Positions 16,332 through 24,064 are shown, numbered from the stretch's first letter. The stretch: 31,327 nt of DNA from an uncultured Treponema sp. (GCA_937885175.1 CAKZZO010000122.1:1-31327); one strand, 5' to 3'. Numbers and translations are program-made. Notes: generated by a model not told the origin, from the letters alone.

Positions 16332-16367
16332 ATGCCTCCTCATTCTAAATTCAGGATTCAATTTCTT

Positions 16368-16387
16368 TTCTTTGACATTTCTATTTT
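16368..16387. repeat. Left inverted repeat flanking the abiE module
   Basis: TTCTTTGACATTTCTATTTT faces inward toward abiEii. Its reverse complement recurs at 17866-17885 on the far side of abiEi with one mismatch; the first 13 bases are identical. Weaker similarity goes on inward for about 16 bases. No target-site duplication is obvious outside it. Confidence 0.7.
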
Positions 16388-16417
16388 TGAGGGAGAAAAA
16401 GAGATTTTAGCAAGAGG

Positions 16418-17257
16418 CTAGAATCGCCCCAGTTCTGCAAGCAGATTCACCAGCGCCTGCCACCAAAGCGAAGACGTAAATCTTTTTGTGAACGCAGACG
16501 GCATAAGAAAGCGTTGCATTTCAAAAAGGAAATCTTTCTGTAAGTTTTCCACTTCCTTGATTCGCCCATCATACAGTGCCTTGAATTGTTCAAACTGGAT
16601 CTTTCTGTCATCAAGCTTTTGCAGAAGAAGAGCCCTGTCAAGCAAAACATTCTTCTTGTAAAGCCAGTGAATATCCCAAAGGTCGCGCATTTTTATCCTG
16701 TTCGGACGGCGGGCAAATGCAATCACTTTGTCACAGAAAATTTCTTCAAGGCTTTCGGCAAAAATCGGCATATCAGAGGTTCCAAAGTCAAGACCGTAAA
16801 AATTGCGCAGAAACTGTACTTTTCTGTCTCTGCTCGGCAGATGGCAAATGTCAATATTAATCTTCCGGCTCGGAAGATTTTTCTGCTCAGGCTTTGTGAC
16901 TACCTTTATTTTCCATGTGTCGGTGTTTCCTTCTTCCTTTTTGGGTTCAGAAACTGAAACATCAAAGCCGTATTTTTCTTTTATTGCCTTGTGTATTTCT
17001 TCGCCGAAATCTGCAAGGTCAGCCTTTGAAAATTCAAATCCGCCTGTAAAATCCAAATCCTCACTCAAACGAACAGAACCATAACAGTCACGAAGGCAGG
17101 TTCCGCCCATAAAGGTAAGGTTTCCTAAAAAGTCAGATTCAGCCATTACGCGAAGGATTTCATAGTGAAGGACTTCCTTCTCAACGACAGTCCGCAAAGG
17201 CACATAATCTGCATTTTCCAAAAGGATTTTATCAACTAGCACATCAAAATCAGTCAT
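16418..17257 (-). CDS. abiEii: AbiEii-type nucleotidyltransferase toxin
   Basis: AbiEii is the toxin of a type IV toxin-antitoxin system that aborts phage infection; it is a DNA polymerase beta-like nucleotidyltransferase. The 279-residue protein has motif I as MGGTCLRDCYG and VRLSEDLDF (residues 50-70), with the metal-binding Asp pair in SEDLDF. The third acidic residue is in KINIDICHLPS. Then EEIFCDKVIAFARRPNRIKMRDLWDI is the conserved block around the catalytic Lys and Asp. It overlaps abiEi by eight bases, and GGGGG about nine bases upstream serves as ribosome-binding site. The residues needed for activity look intact. The pair sits inside the polysaccharide cluster between inverted repeats. 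Confidence 0.92.
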   Translation of the reverse strand: MTDFDVLVDKILLENADYVPLRTVVEKEVLHYEILRVMAESDFLGNLTFMGGTCLRDCYGSVRLSEDLDFTGGFEFSKADLADFGEEIHKAIKEKYGFDVSVSEPKKEEGNTDTWKIKVVTKPEQKNLPSRKINIDICHLPSRDRKVQFLRNFYGLDFGTSDMPIFAESLEEIFCDKVIAFARRPNRIKMRDLWDIHWLYKKNVLLDRALLLQKLDDRKIQFEQFKALYDGRIKEVENLQKDFLFEMQRFLMPSAFTKRFTSSLWWQALVNLLAELGRF

Positions 17258-17810
17258 TTTTGTCAGCCCCCAAAATCAAATCTTTATTTACCAAATCAAG
17301 AGACTTTCGTTTTGCACTCACCATATCGCGGTAGGCAAGAGTGGCATCAGCCTTTAAGAGCCCTGTTCTGCGGTCAAGATGAATATTTTTGGAAATCGTG
17401 CTGATTTTTTTCTGTGTGTGAATGAACTCAACAGAACCGAAGTCACCGCAATCTATTATTCCAGACCTGCCGCCAGTCATAACGACAAGCCAATTCATCA
17501 TCTGCTGTGAAATAAAGCCTTCCTCACACAAAACAGATTCCATGCTTATGTAGTTAAGCGAGTTTCCCCTAAGTTTAGAGACAACTTTTGGCAAGACAAT
17601 TGAACTGTCAAAACTTACCTTTGCATAAAGGAAGAGTCCGTTACAAATCCTTTTTAAAAAGCCAGCCTTTACACAACGCGAAAGAATCATGTTGATGTTC
17701 TGCTCGGCTTTTCCCGCAAGAAACACCTTCAATTCTTTTCGCGAAAACACAAAATGTTCCGATGAAGCGATTTGCGAAAGCATTTCCCTTAAATAAACCA
17801 CACTCTGCAT
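17250..17810 (-). CDS. abiEi: AbiEi-type antitoxin and autoregulator
   Basis: AbiEi antitoxins have an N-terminal winged helix and a C-terminal antitoxin domain, and they repress their own promoter. The 186-residue protein fits. The winged helix is at about residues 10-75 (VFSRKELKVFLAGKAEQNINMILSRCVKAGFLKRICNGLFLY), and the C-terminal domain contains the typical LNYISMESVLCEEGFISQQM and FIHTQKKIS. It ends with an 8-base overlap with abiEii. An 18-base perfect inverted repeat abuts the ATG and covers the predicted promoter, as expected for autoregulation. The chosen ATG at 17810 has no Shine-Dalgarno; an internal ATG at 17783 is possible but has AAGGGA too close. Family assignment is firm from the toxin partner. 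Confidence 0.88.
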   Translation of the reverse strand: MQSVVYLREMLSQIASSEHFVFSRKELKVFLAGKAEQNINMILSRCVKAGFLKRICNGLFLYAKVSFDSSIVLPKVVSKLRGNSLNYISMESVLCEEGFISQQMMNWLVVMTGGRSGIIDCGDFGSVEFIHTQKKISTISKNIHLDRRTGLLKADATLAYRDMVSAKRKSLDLVNKDLILGADKND

Positions 17811-17851
17811 ACTTTACAAAATATAACAGTTTTTGTTATATTTTGTAAAGT
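17811..17851 (-). promoter_or_regulatory. abiE promoter covered by an 18-bp perfect inverted repeat (probable AbiEi operator)
   Basis: The arms ACTTTACAAAATATAACA (17811-17828) and its exact complement (17834-17851) enclose a 5-base loop. On the minus strand TTTACA (17849-17844) and an extended -10 TGT-TATATT (-10 at 17825-17820) lie 18 bases apart inside the repeat. The -10 ends nine bases before the abiEi ATG. A repressor binding the repeat would block RNA polymerase. AbiEi is known to bind inverted repeats at its own promoter. Confidence 0.7.
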
Positions 17852-17865
17852 TCTTTCCTTCCCCC

Positions 17866-17885
17866 AAAATAAAAATGTCAAAGAA
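17866..17885. repeat. Right inverted repeat flanking the abiE module
   Basis: AAAATAAAAATGTCAAAGAA is the reverse complement of 16368-16387 with one mismatch. It lies just outside the abiEi promoter. The stretch from here to the epimerase stop (17886-18016) holds no gene I can recognise. Confidence 0.7.
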
Positions 17886-18016
17886 CATGTGGCAGTTCAT
17901 AAATAAAACCGCCTTTATCTCACCGCTAGAATCACGTAAAACTTACGCTTTTCCAGCTACTGAATGCTTGCTGTAGAATACAACAATATCTTCAAAAGTT
18001 TTTCTATTCCGAATTT

Positions 18017-19018
18017 TTATTCATAATCCGATTCTTTTCCCCAAAGTTTTTGAAAACGCTGCATTTCTTTTTCTTTTTTAAATGCTTCAAAAGCCTTTTT
18101 ACAATCATATTTAGGAACATAACCAAGTCTTTCACGTGCATTAGAAATATCTAGAATAAACTGCGGTGAACTCGGCATTTCAGGCCGATACTTTAAAACA
18201 GATTTATTCAAAGATGGTGAAAAAACTTCAAGCATTATTTTTATTTGCTCTTCAAAAGGAAGTGGGAAATCATTTCCTACATTAAATATTCCTGAGTTAT
18301 CACTTTTTAAACAACACTCGCAGAGCTGAATAAAATCGTCTACATATACAAATTCCTTTTGATTCTGAGGATTTCCCCAAATCTCAATCGGTTCTCCAAG
18401 TTCAGCCTTTTTCATAAGGAAACGATAGCCAAGCATTTTTTTCTTTCCATCAACATAGTAGTAAGGATTTGGATGATATGCATAAATAGTCGGAAGTCGA
18501 AGTATAAATGCTTTTATTCCATATTCAGCTTCAAAATGACGAATTAATCCAACAGCAGAATTCTTTGAGATTGAATAAACAGCATGATCCCCCTTCAGTG
18601 GATAACGCATCTCACTATCTTCAGGGATTGGAGTCGTAGTTCCTCCCAGATATAATACATCTGAAACAGATTGACTAAATATAAATTTTTCTACACCTGT
18701 TTCTCTCGCATATTCTAGCACATTTAATGTTCCAGTTATATTTGAATTGATATATTCATAAGGATTATACCCTTTCATATGTGCAGGCATTGCTCCTGCA
18801 AAATGAAGAATTGCAAAAACATTATTCTTAGGAAGTTTTGAAAAATCATATTTATTCTGAATAGTTAGGGAAATATATTTCATATCATTTTCAGAAAAAA
18901 ATCCATTGTCACTTTCACGTCGCCCGACAGCAACGACTTCATAGCCTTTTTCTTTTAGTGCCATCGCAGTATAAGCACCAACAAGTCCTGTTGCACCAAG
19001 AATAATAATTTTCTGCAT
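18017..19018 (-). CDS. NAD-dependent sugar epimerase/dehydratase (extended SDR)
   Basis: The 333-residue enzyme acts on a nucleotide sugar. It has the NAD(P)-binding GATGLVG at residues 8-14 and the catalytic Tyr148-xxx-Lys152 (YSISK), preceded by the strand FIFSQSVSDV that carries the catalytic Ser. EFVYVDDFIQLCECCL near 230 is the typical extended-SDR block. The start has GGAG six bases before the ATG, and the gene lies nine bases after wbqC. It is likely to act with the DegT aminotransferase to make an unusual sugar. The gene is more AT-rich than its upstream neighbours. The cluster is interrupted after it by the abiE module. Confidence 0.88.
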   Translation of the reverse strand: MQKIIILGATGLVGAYTAMALKEKGYEVVAVGRRESDNGFFSENDMKYISLTIQNKYDFSKLPKNNVFAILHFAGAMPAHMKGYNPYEYINSNITGTLNVLEYARETGVEKFIFSQSVSDVLYLGGTTTPIPEDSEMRYPLKGDHAVYSISKNSAVGLIRHFEAEYGIKAFILRLPTIYAYHPNPYYYVDGKKKMLGYRFLMKKAELGEPIEIWGNPQNQKEFVYVDDFIQLCECCLKSDNSGIFNVGNDFPLPFEEQIKIMLEVFSPSLNKSVLKYRPEMPSSPQFILDISNARERLGYVPKYDCKKAFEAFKKEKEMQRFQKLWGKESDYE

Positions 19019-19027
19019 AAAAAACTC

Positions 19028-19717
19028 CTATACCAATTCAAACTCATTAAGCATTTCATTCACCCGTTCTTTCGGATTGAACATAAGAATATCCAAAATT
19101 GAAAGCCCCGGAACAAAATCATTTTTCAGCTGCTTGTACGGCGTTATCTTTGTCTTTACGAACGACAGTTTAATGCCGCTTCGGGCAAAGTCATTTTTGT
19201 CGTAAAGTTCTTGACCGCCAATTGCATTGTAATATTCATCAACTCCCAGCAATTTGCAGATATGTATAACTTTGTCTTTTCCTTTTAGGCTGTTGCCTTT
19301 CTCAATTTCAGACGAAAGAATTATTTTCGTATCAAAATCAAGATAATCAGCCACAACCTTTATGCTGTTATAGAGAAAGTTTCCAAGATTGCTTTTATCA
19401 TAAGAAATAATCTTCTCTGCAAGCTCCATACATTCTTTGAAAAACGGTGCCTTCGCATAATTGAATTGCAATAATTTTCTGAAATTCGAAAAATCATCTT
19501 TTATGGCGATTTTGTTTATCAGTTTATAAGAGCCGGCCCCATCCAGAGCAAAGGTAAACAGCTTTGACTTGCCCTGAACGAGAAAGTTATTCCTGTTTAT
19601 CCATCCACCTTTTATGTACGCTACATCATCGTAGACAACATAGGTGTCAACAGCGTTCATAAGTTGCCAATAACCGAGATAGGGTAAAAAATACGGCTGC
19701 ATTATTCCGAGTTTCAT
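19028..19717 (-). CDS. wbqC: WbqC-family protein
   Basis: The 229-residue protein has the signature opening MKLGIMQPYFLPYLGYWQL, then YVVYDDVAYIKGGWINRN, both characteristic of WbqC-like proteins in O-antigen and glycan clusters. Later IGGQELYDKNDF and LSILDILMFNP fit the family's C-terminal part. These proteins are often next to DegT aminotransferases and are suspected to handle amino-sugar side groups, but their reaction has not been settled. The ATG overlaps the aminotransferase stop by four bases (ATGA), so the two are made together. Confidence 0.9.
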   Translation of the reverse strand: MKLGIMQPYFLPYLGYWQLMNAVDTYVVYDDVAYIKGGWINRNNFLVQGKSKLFTFALDGAGSYKLINKIAIKDDFSNFRKLLQFNYAKAPFFKECMELAEKIISYDKSNLGNFLYNSIKVVADYLDFDTKIILSSEIEKGNSLKGKDKVIHICKLLGVDEYYNAIGGQELYDKNDFARSGIKLSFVKTKITPYKQLKNDFVPGLSILDILMFNPKERVNEMLNEFELV

Positions 19718-20826
19718 CTTCTCACCACCTGCAACACCCTCTCCACATCCTCATCCGTCAAATCCGCATACATCGGAAGGCACAACACCTCGTCCGCAAG
19801 CTTCGTAGCCACAGGAAGATTCTCAACCCTTGCAGATTCCAGTCCGCGATACACAGGAAAGTTACTAATCAGCGGATAGAAATACCGTCTGCCCAGAATA
19901 TTGTGTTCCTTTAGCTTTGCATAAAGAGCATCTCTACTCATGCCGTATTCTTTTTCCGTAATAAAAATCGGGAAGTAAGAATAATTGTGGCGCACACCCT
20001 CAATGTCTGGAAGGAACCTGATTCCTCTCATATCTTTCAATGCTTCTCTATACATTTCTGCAACATGCTTTCTTCTTGCAACGGCATCATCTACCTGCTT
20101 CAAGTTCAGCAAGCCCCAAGCGGCTCTCAACTCGTCCATCTTGCTGTTTATACCAGGGGCAACAACGGTGACTTCATCTGCAAAACCAAAGTTTTTAAGG
20201 TAATCAATGCGCTTCTTCGTCGCCTCGTCACGACAGACCAGAGCACCGCCCTCTACCGTGTTGTAGACTTTTGTCGCATGGAAAGAAAGAGTGCTCATGT
20301 CTCCGTTTTCAAGGATGGACTTTCCGTTTACCGTAACGCCGAAAGCGTGGGCCGCGTCGTAAATCACCTTAAGACCATAAATGTCCGCTACTTCCTGAAT
20401 ACGCTTGGTATCGCAAGGAGTTCCATAAACATGAACAGGCATGATTGCGGTCGTTCTCGGTGTAATTGCCGCCTCTATTTTTTCGGGGTCGATATTTCCC
20501 GTTTTTTCGTCCACGTCAACAAAAACAGGCTTTAAGTTGTTCCACCAAATTGAATGCGTCGTTGCTACAAAACTGTACGGTGTCGTAATGACCTCGCCCG
20601 TAATTCGCAAGGCCTGCAAAGCCGTAATCAGAGGGAGCGTCCCGTTGGTGAAAAGCGAAAGATAAGGAACACCCAAGTATTCCGCAAGGGTTTTTTCCAA
20701 CTCCTTGTGGTAATGTCCGTTGTTCGTAAGCCACTTGCGGGAGAAAATATCTTCAAGAAGAGATTCAAACTCCTTCACATCTGGTAAAAGGGGGCTTGTT
20801 ACTGTGATTGTTTTTTGATTAGTCAT
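19714..20826 (-). CDS. DegT/DnrJ/EryC1/StrS-family sugar aminotransferase
   Basis: These PLP enzymes add an amino group to a keto nucleotide sugar. I set the start at 20826 (MTNQKTITVTSPLLPD), which has GGGGAAAAGAG in front and gives 370 residues; longer frames upstream run through the flippase gene. Landmarks are WLTNNGHYHKELEKTLAEYLG near 33-55, NGTLPLITALQAL, the Asp of YDAAHAFGV near 160, and the PLP-binding Lys in SFHATKVYNTVEGGALV. The last motif resembles enzymes forming 3- or 4-amino-dideoxy sugars. No sugar-nucleotide 4,6-dehydratase is present in the window, so the keto-sugar supply must be elsewhere or come from the epimerase. Confidence 0.93.
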   Translation of the reverse strand: MTNQKTITVTSPLLPDVKEFESLLEDIFSRKWLTNNGHYHKELEKTLAEYLGVPYLSLFTNGTLPLITALQALRITGEVITTPYSFVATTHSIWWNNLKPVFVDVDEKTGNIDPEKIEAAITPRTTAIMPVHVYGTPCDTKRIQEVADIYGLKVIYDAAHAFGVTVNGKSILENGDMSTLSFHATKVYNTVEGGALVCRDEATKKRIDYLKNFGFADEVTVVAPGINSKMDELRAAWGLLNLKQVDDAVARRKHVAEMYREALKDMRGIRFLPDIEGVRHNYSYFPIFITEKEYGMSRDALYAKLKEHNILGRRYFYPLISNFPVYRGLESARVENLPVATKLADEVLCLPMYADLTDEDVERVLQVVRR

Positions 20827-20828
20827 TT

Positions 20829-22277
20829 TCAACTCTTTTCCCCCACAATTTTTTCGCTCATAATGCTTTTTAAATATGAAAAAGATTCGAGTTTCAGAAG
20901 GACAGAACCTATCAAATACACAAAAACTCCCATCGGAATCTGAATACAAAGCCGTATACAGTCATTCATCTGAACAAAATTCAAAATTGAAACAATAAGT
21001 CCCATTGCAACGGCAAGCATAATCATCGGAAAAATATCTCTTACCTGCTCAAGATATCCATAGTTCAAAAGCGCTTTATTCGGTCTTGCGTTGATTATTT
21101 GGGAAATAACGCTCGTAAAAAGAAGACTATAAGTCATCACCATCACACCGAACCACATTGTCGCAAAAAGAACAGTCATTCCTAGCAGTTTCTTTGCAAT
21201 TTCAAGTTTTAGAAATAAATCACTTCTTCCAAGTGCAGTCAGTGCATTCAGATTTGCCGTATGAATTGGATAAAACATATAAGTTATGCAAAAAATTCTC
21301 ATAAACGGAACGCATGGGAGCCATTTATCGGTCAGAAGAATTTTCACTACAGAAGAAGCACACGCAGAAAGCCCTATTAGTAAAGGTGCAATGCAATAGG
21401 TACTTGTCTTTATAGCGCGACGGGTCATCTGTTTTACGCGTTCCCTATCATCCTGTGAACTTGCCATCACAGGTAAAAGGACGCTGCTAATAGAACTGTT
21501 GAGATTTGAAACAAACGCGCTCGGAAATAAATTTCCTTTGTTGTAGAATGCCAAATCATTTGGAGAATACTTTCTTCCAATAATCAGCTGCCGCAAATTT
21601 GCGTATGTAGTATCGATTAAAGCTGAAGCAAGCATTTTCCAGCCAAAAGAAAACAAAGTCTTCAATCTGCTGAATGAAAATTCAAAATTTGGTCTCCAGA
21701 GGACTGTAATCCACAAAATCAGCGTATCAAGAAAGAGATTTGAAATCTGCTGAACAACCAAGGCCCATATGCCAAATCCATGATATGCCATCCAAATGCC
21801 AAGAATTGCAGCAAAAACCGTTCCGCTTAATGTTGCGAAAAAGAATTTCTTAAATTGAAGCGTCTTTGACACATAAGCCTGCTGAATATTTTTTACACCT
21901 GAAATTAAAATAGTAATTCCTAAAACGCGTATAACAGGTACAAGTTCATCATTTTTATAAAAATGTGCCAGAAATGGTGCAATTGCAAAAAAGAGCACGT
22001 ATAGCACAATGCAAAACAGTACATTTGTATAAAACACAGTTGAAAAATCAATATAATCGGCATCTTTTTTCTGAATCAAAGCCGTTCCAAGCCCCGAATC
22101 AACAAAAACATTTAAGATGTTTATGAAAACAGTAATCAATGCAATTGAGCCAAATTCTTCAGGTGAAAGAAGCCGTGCAAGCACAATTGTCACTAAAAAT
22201 GCGACAACCTGCGCACCAGTTCTTTCGAGGAATCGCCATAGCAGATTTGAAATAAAGATTTGCGGAGAACGGCTCAT
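20829..22277 (-). CDS. Wzx/WzxC-type oligosaccharide flippase
   Basis: The 482-residue membrane protein has about 12 to 14 hydrophobic segments and the family N terminus: FLERTGAQVVAFLVTIVLARLLSP followed by EEFGSIALITVFINI. A second hallmark is GLGTALIQKKDADYIDFSTVFYTN. The cytosolic segment MASSQDDRERVKQMTRRAIK near residue 280 is typical of Polysacc_synt_3 flippases. The function would be to move the lipid-linked repeat unit across the inner membrane for the EpsG-type polymerase. It overlaps the upstream GT2 stop by four bases (ATGA), with GGGAG in front, and the aminotransferase follows two bases later. Confidence 0.92.
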   Translation of the reverse strand: MSRSPQIFISNLLWRFLERTGAQVVAFLVTIVLARLLSPEEFGSIALITVFINILNVFVDSGLGTALIQKKDADYIDFSTVFYTNVLFCIVLYVLFFAIAPFLAHFYKNDELVPVIRVLGITILISGVKNIQQAYVSKTLQFKKFFFATLSGTVFAAILGIWMAYHGFGIWALVVQQISNLFLDTLILWITVLWRPNFEFSFSRLKTLFSFGWKMLASALIDTTYANLRQLIIGRKYSPNDLAFYNKGNLFPSAFVSNLNSSISSVLLPVMASSQDDRERVKQMTRRAIKTSTYCIAPLLIGLSACASSVVKILLTDKWLPCVPFMRIFCITYMFYPIHTANLNALTALGRSDLFLKLEIAKKLLGMTVLFATMWFGVMVMTYSLLFTSVISQIINARPNKALLNYGYLEQVRDIFPMIMLAVAMGLIVSILNFVQMNDCIRLCIQIPMGVFVYLIGSVLLKLESFSYLKSIMSEKIVGEKS

Positions 22278-23110
22278 AATCCAATCTCCCGCAAAATCTT
22301 TCTATTCATCTCACCTCGCTCCCTGTCAAACACCCACCCCCATTTGTTAAAATACCGCACTGCGCTCTTAATATGCACAATCAGCATGGTGCGGCTCCTG
22401 TAACTCTCCCTGGCATGGTCATGCACAATCTTCACCCCAGGGTAATACAGCGTTTTTGCTACACGGTGCAGGCGACGGATTAAATCAAAATCTTCACAGT
22501 ACATAAAATAGCCGTCATCAAAGAAAATATCGTTTTCCTGTAAGGTAGCAAGTCGCATGAACATAAAACAGCCGCTCAAACAAGGCGGGTTCATCACTTT
22601 GTCGTATCCGCTCATTTTGAGGCAGTAGCGATTATCCCGCTTTCTTCCCCAACTCTTTGGCAGAAAACGGCGGAAAATAAGGTCAGCCGGCGTAGGAAGC
22701 AGTTTGCATAAATATTGCAGTCCACCGTCTGGGTATTCCACCCGGGGAAGTACATAGGCGGTGTCTTTGTTTTCATCCATAAAGCGAATAAGTTCAGGCA
22801 AAACTTCTGCGCCAAAATAAATATCAGGATTTAAAATCAGGTGATAGTCTGCCCCCTGCTCTACCGCCTCTTCCATGGCAAGATTATGGCTTGCACCGTA
22901 GCCCAGATTTTCGTTGTGTATGTAGCGGATTTCAGTTTTCGAATTCCTCGCCGCATTTGCGTATTCTTTTTCCAGAATCCGCCATTTATCGTTGGGTGAG
23001 TTGTCAATTACATAAAAAATCCTGACACATCCGGAAGCTACGACAGACTTAAAAAGGGAATCAATCTGATTTTTCGAGGTGTTAAACAAAACTACACTTG
23101 CCGTCAGCAT
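22274..23110 (-). CDS. GT2-family glycosyltransferase, rhamnosyltransferase-like
   Basis: The 278-residue protein has a GT-A fold: TASVVLFNTSKNQIDSLF at the N terminus, FYVIDNSPNDKW, then YIHNENLGYGASHNLAME, and the DXD-type LILNPDIYFGAEVLPEL near 100. The block SGCFMFMRLATLQE and DDGYFMYCEDFDLIRRL near 195-215 carries the catalytic-base ED. This layout is typical of WbbL/rhamnosyltransferase-like enzymes in O-antigen clusters. The ATG overlaps the end of the upstream unknown gene by seven bases, and the flippase follows with a 4-base overlap. GC content is close to that of the core genes. Confidence 0.9.
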   Translation of the reverse strand: MLTASVVLFNTSKNQIDSLFKSVVASGCVRIFYVIDNSPNDKWRILEKEYANAARNSKTEIRYIHNENLGYGASHNLAMEEAVEQGADYHLILNPDIYFGAEVLPELIRFMDENKDTAYVLPRVEYPDGGLQYLCKLLPTPADLIFRRFLPKSWGRKRDNRYCLKMSGYDKVMNPPCLSGCFMFMRLATLQENDIFFDDGYFMYCEDFDLIRRLHRVAKTLYYPGVKIVHDHARESYRSRTMLIVHIKSAVRYFNKWGWVFDRERGEMNRKILREIGL

Positions 23111-23562
23111 ATCCTTTCCGTCCGGTCATCCTGCACATAACCCAGTCTTTTTTCGCTTACAAGTTCAGCATCATTTTCATACACCACGCGAAAGCCAATC
23201 TCAAGTTTTTTTGCCAAGTCTGCATACCAGGCAATCACATCCTTCCGTATCTCATCCGCACCAAGCCGCACCGCTTGCACGCCTGCAACACAAGAGTCCG
23301 ACAATTCCGCCTGCAAGTCTGCATTCGTTTTGGCACAGAAATACAACAGCACTTCACCATCATTTTCCTCCGCCGCAGCGTCAAACAAGCCATTCAGCAC
23401 ACTCTCCAGAAGAAGTTCATGTACACCATGGGGAAAGAGCACAATGTTCTTCTCTGTAAAAGAACCGCTGTCCGCACTTCTGAGAAAGTCATGCATGACA
23501 GTAAGTTTTTTCTGTTGAAATAATTCTGGGGCAGCACCGCAGAGAACAGCGTAACCTGTCAA
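23104..23562 (-). CDS. Unknown protein heading the polysaccharide operon
   Basis: The frame is open to 23661, but I place the start at a TTG at 23562, because GAGGA lies five bases before it and the earlier ATGs have no ribosome-binding site. The 152-residue protein then begins directly with a beta strand (TGYAVLCGAAPELF). Later segments alternate strand and helix: KLTVMHDFLRS, EKNIVLFPHGVHELLLESVLNGLF, and EVLLYFCAKTNADLQAEL. It ends with a basic Arg-rich tail (GYVQDDRTERIC). The order recalls a caspase-like or Rossmann-type sheet, but the usual catalytic GHG after the YF strand is absent. This is a weak comparison, and I recognise no family. It overlaps the GT2 gene by seven bases, so it is the first gene of the cluster. 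Confidence 0.65.
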   Translation of the reverse strand: MTGYAVLCGAAPELFQQKKLTVMHDFLRSADSGSFTEKNIVLFPHGVHELLLESVLNGLFDAAAEENDGEVLLYFCAKTNADLQAELSDSCVAGVQAVRLGADEIRKDVIAWYADLAKKLEIGFRVVYENDAELVSEKRLGYVQDDRTERIC

Positions 23563-23600
23563 TCTATTCCTCGCTAAACACTGTTTTACCGAATAAACGA

Positions 23601-23620
23601 GATAAAACATGATAAAACAA
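23601..23620. repeat. Tandem 10-bp repeat in the divergent spacer
   Basis: GATAAAACAT and GATAAAACAA stand head to tail (one mismatch) between the XRE regulator and the polysaccharide operon. The 10-base period is close to one DNA turn, as expected for a protein-binding site. It lies in the leader of the operon-heading gene. Confidence 0.5.
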
Positions 23621-23705
23621 TTATTATTAAGGAGTATATACATTATTTTAGAAGATTTCAATAGATTTATCGCTAAAACAATGTTCTTTTATTAAAATAA
23701 TATCT

Positions 23706-23711
23706 TATAAA
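23706..23711 (+). promoter_or_regulatory. Candidate -10 element of the XRE regulator gene
   Basis: TATAAA ends five bases before the ATG at 23717, again without a Shine-Dalgarno. The surrounding DNA is very AT-rich, so a chance match is likelier here than at the other sites. Confidence 0.3.
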
Positions 23712-23716
23712 AAAGT

Positions 23717-24031
23717 ATGGCTTTACAGGATGTATTCATCAAAAATCTGAAATTTTACAGAAAAGAAAAATCCGTCTCTCAAAAAGACTTGTCTATCGCG
23801 CTGAACAAGGGATTCAACTACATCAATTCTATAGAATGCGGAGCGTCTTTTCCGCCGCCACATGTCATTGATGAAATTGCAAGACTCTTAAAAATCGAAC
23901 CTGAAATTCTTTTCTCCAAATCGGCCTGTCCTGAAAACATCCGCGATACAGAAAAAGCATGCCTTTCCCCATCGCTCAAAGAGGATTTAATCAGAGGCAT
24001 AACAAACGAGATTGAGCGGATTTTAGGTTAA
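23717..24031 (+). CDS. XRE-family helix-turn-helix transcriptional regulator
   Basis: The 104-residue protein has a single HTH_3 domain at about residues 8-65: FIKNLKFYRKEKSVSQKDLSIALNKGFNYINSIE, followed by FPPPHVIDEIARLLKIEPEIL. The C-terminal 35 residues form a short polar tail with a helix (SLKEDLIRGITNEIERIL), perhaps for dimerisation. It is transcribed away from the polysaccharide operon, sharing a 154-base AT-rich spacer with it. It may regulate that operon or itself. No phage genes are nearby, so it is not clearly a phage repressor. Confidence 0.88.
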   Translation: MALQDVFIKNLKFYRKEKSVSQKDLSIALNKGFNYINSIECGASFPPPHVIDEIARLLKIEPEILFSKSACPENIRDTEKACLSPSLKEDLIRGITNEIERILG

Positions 24032-24064
24032 AGCAAAAGTTGTAATCTTCCGAGAAACATTCTG

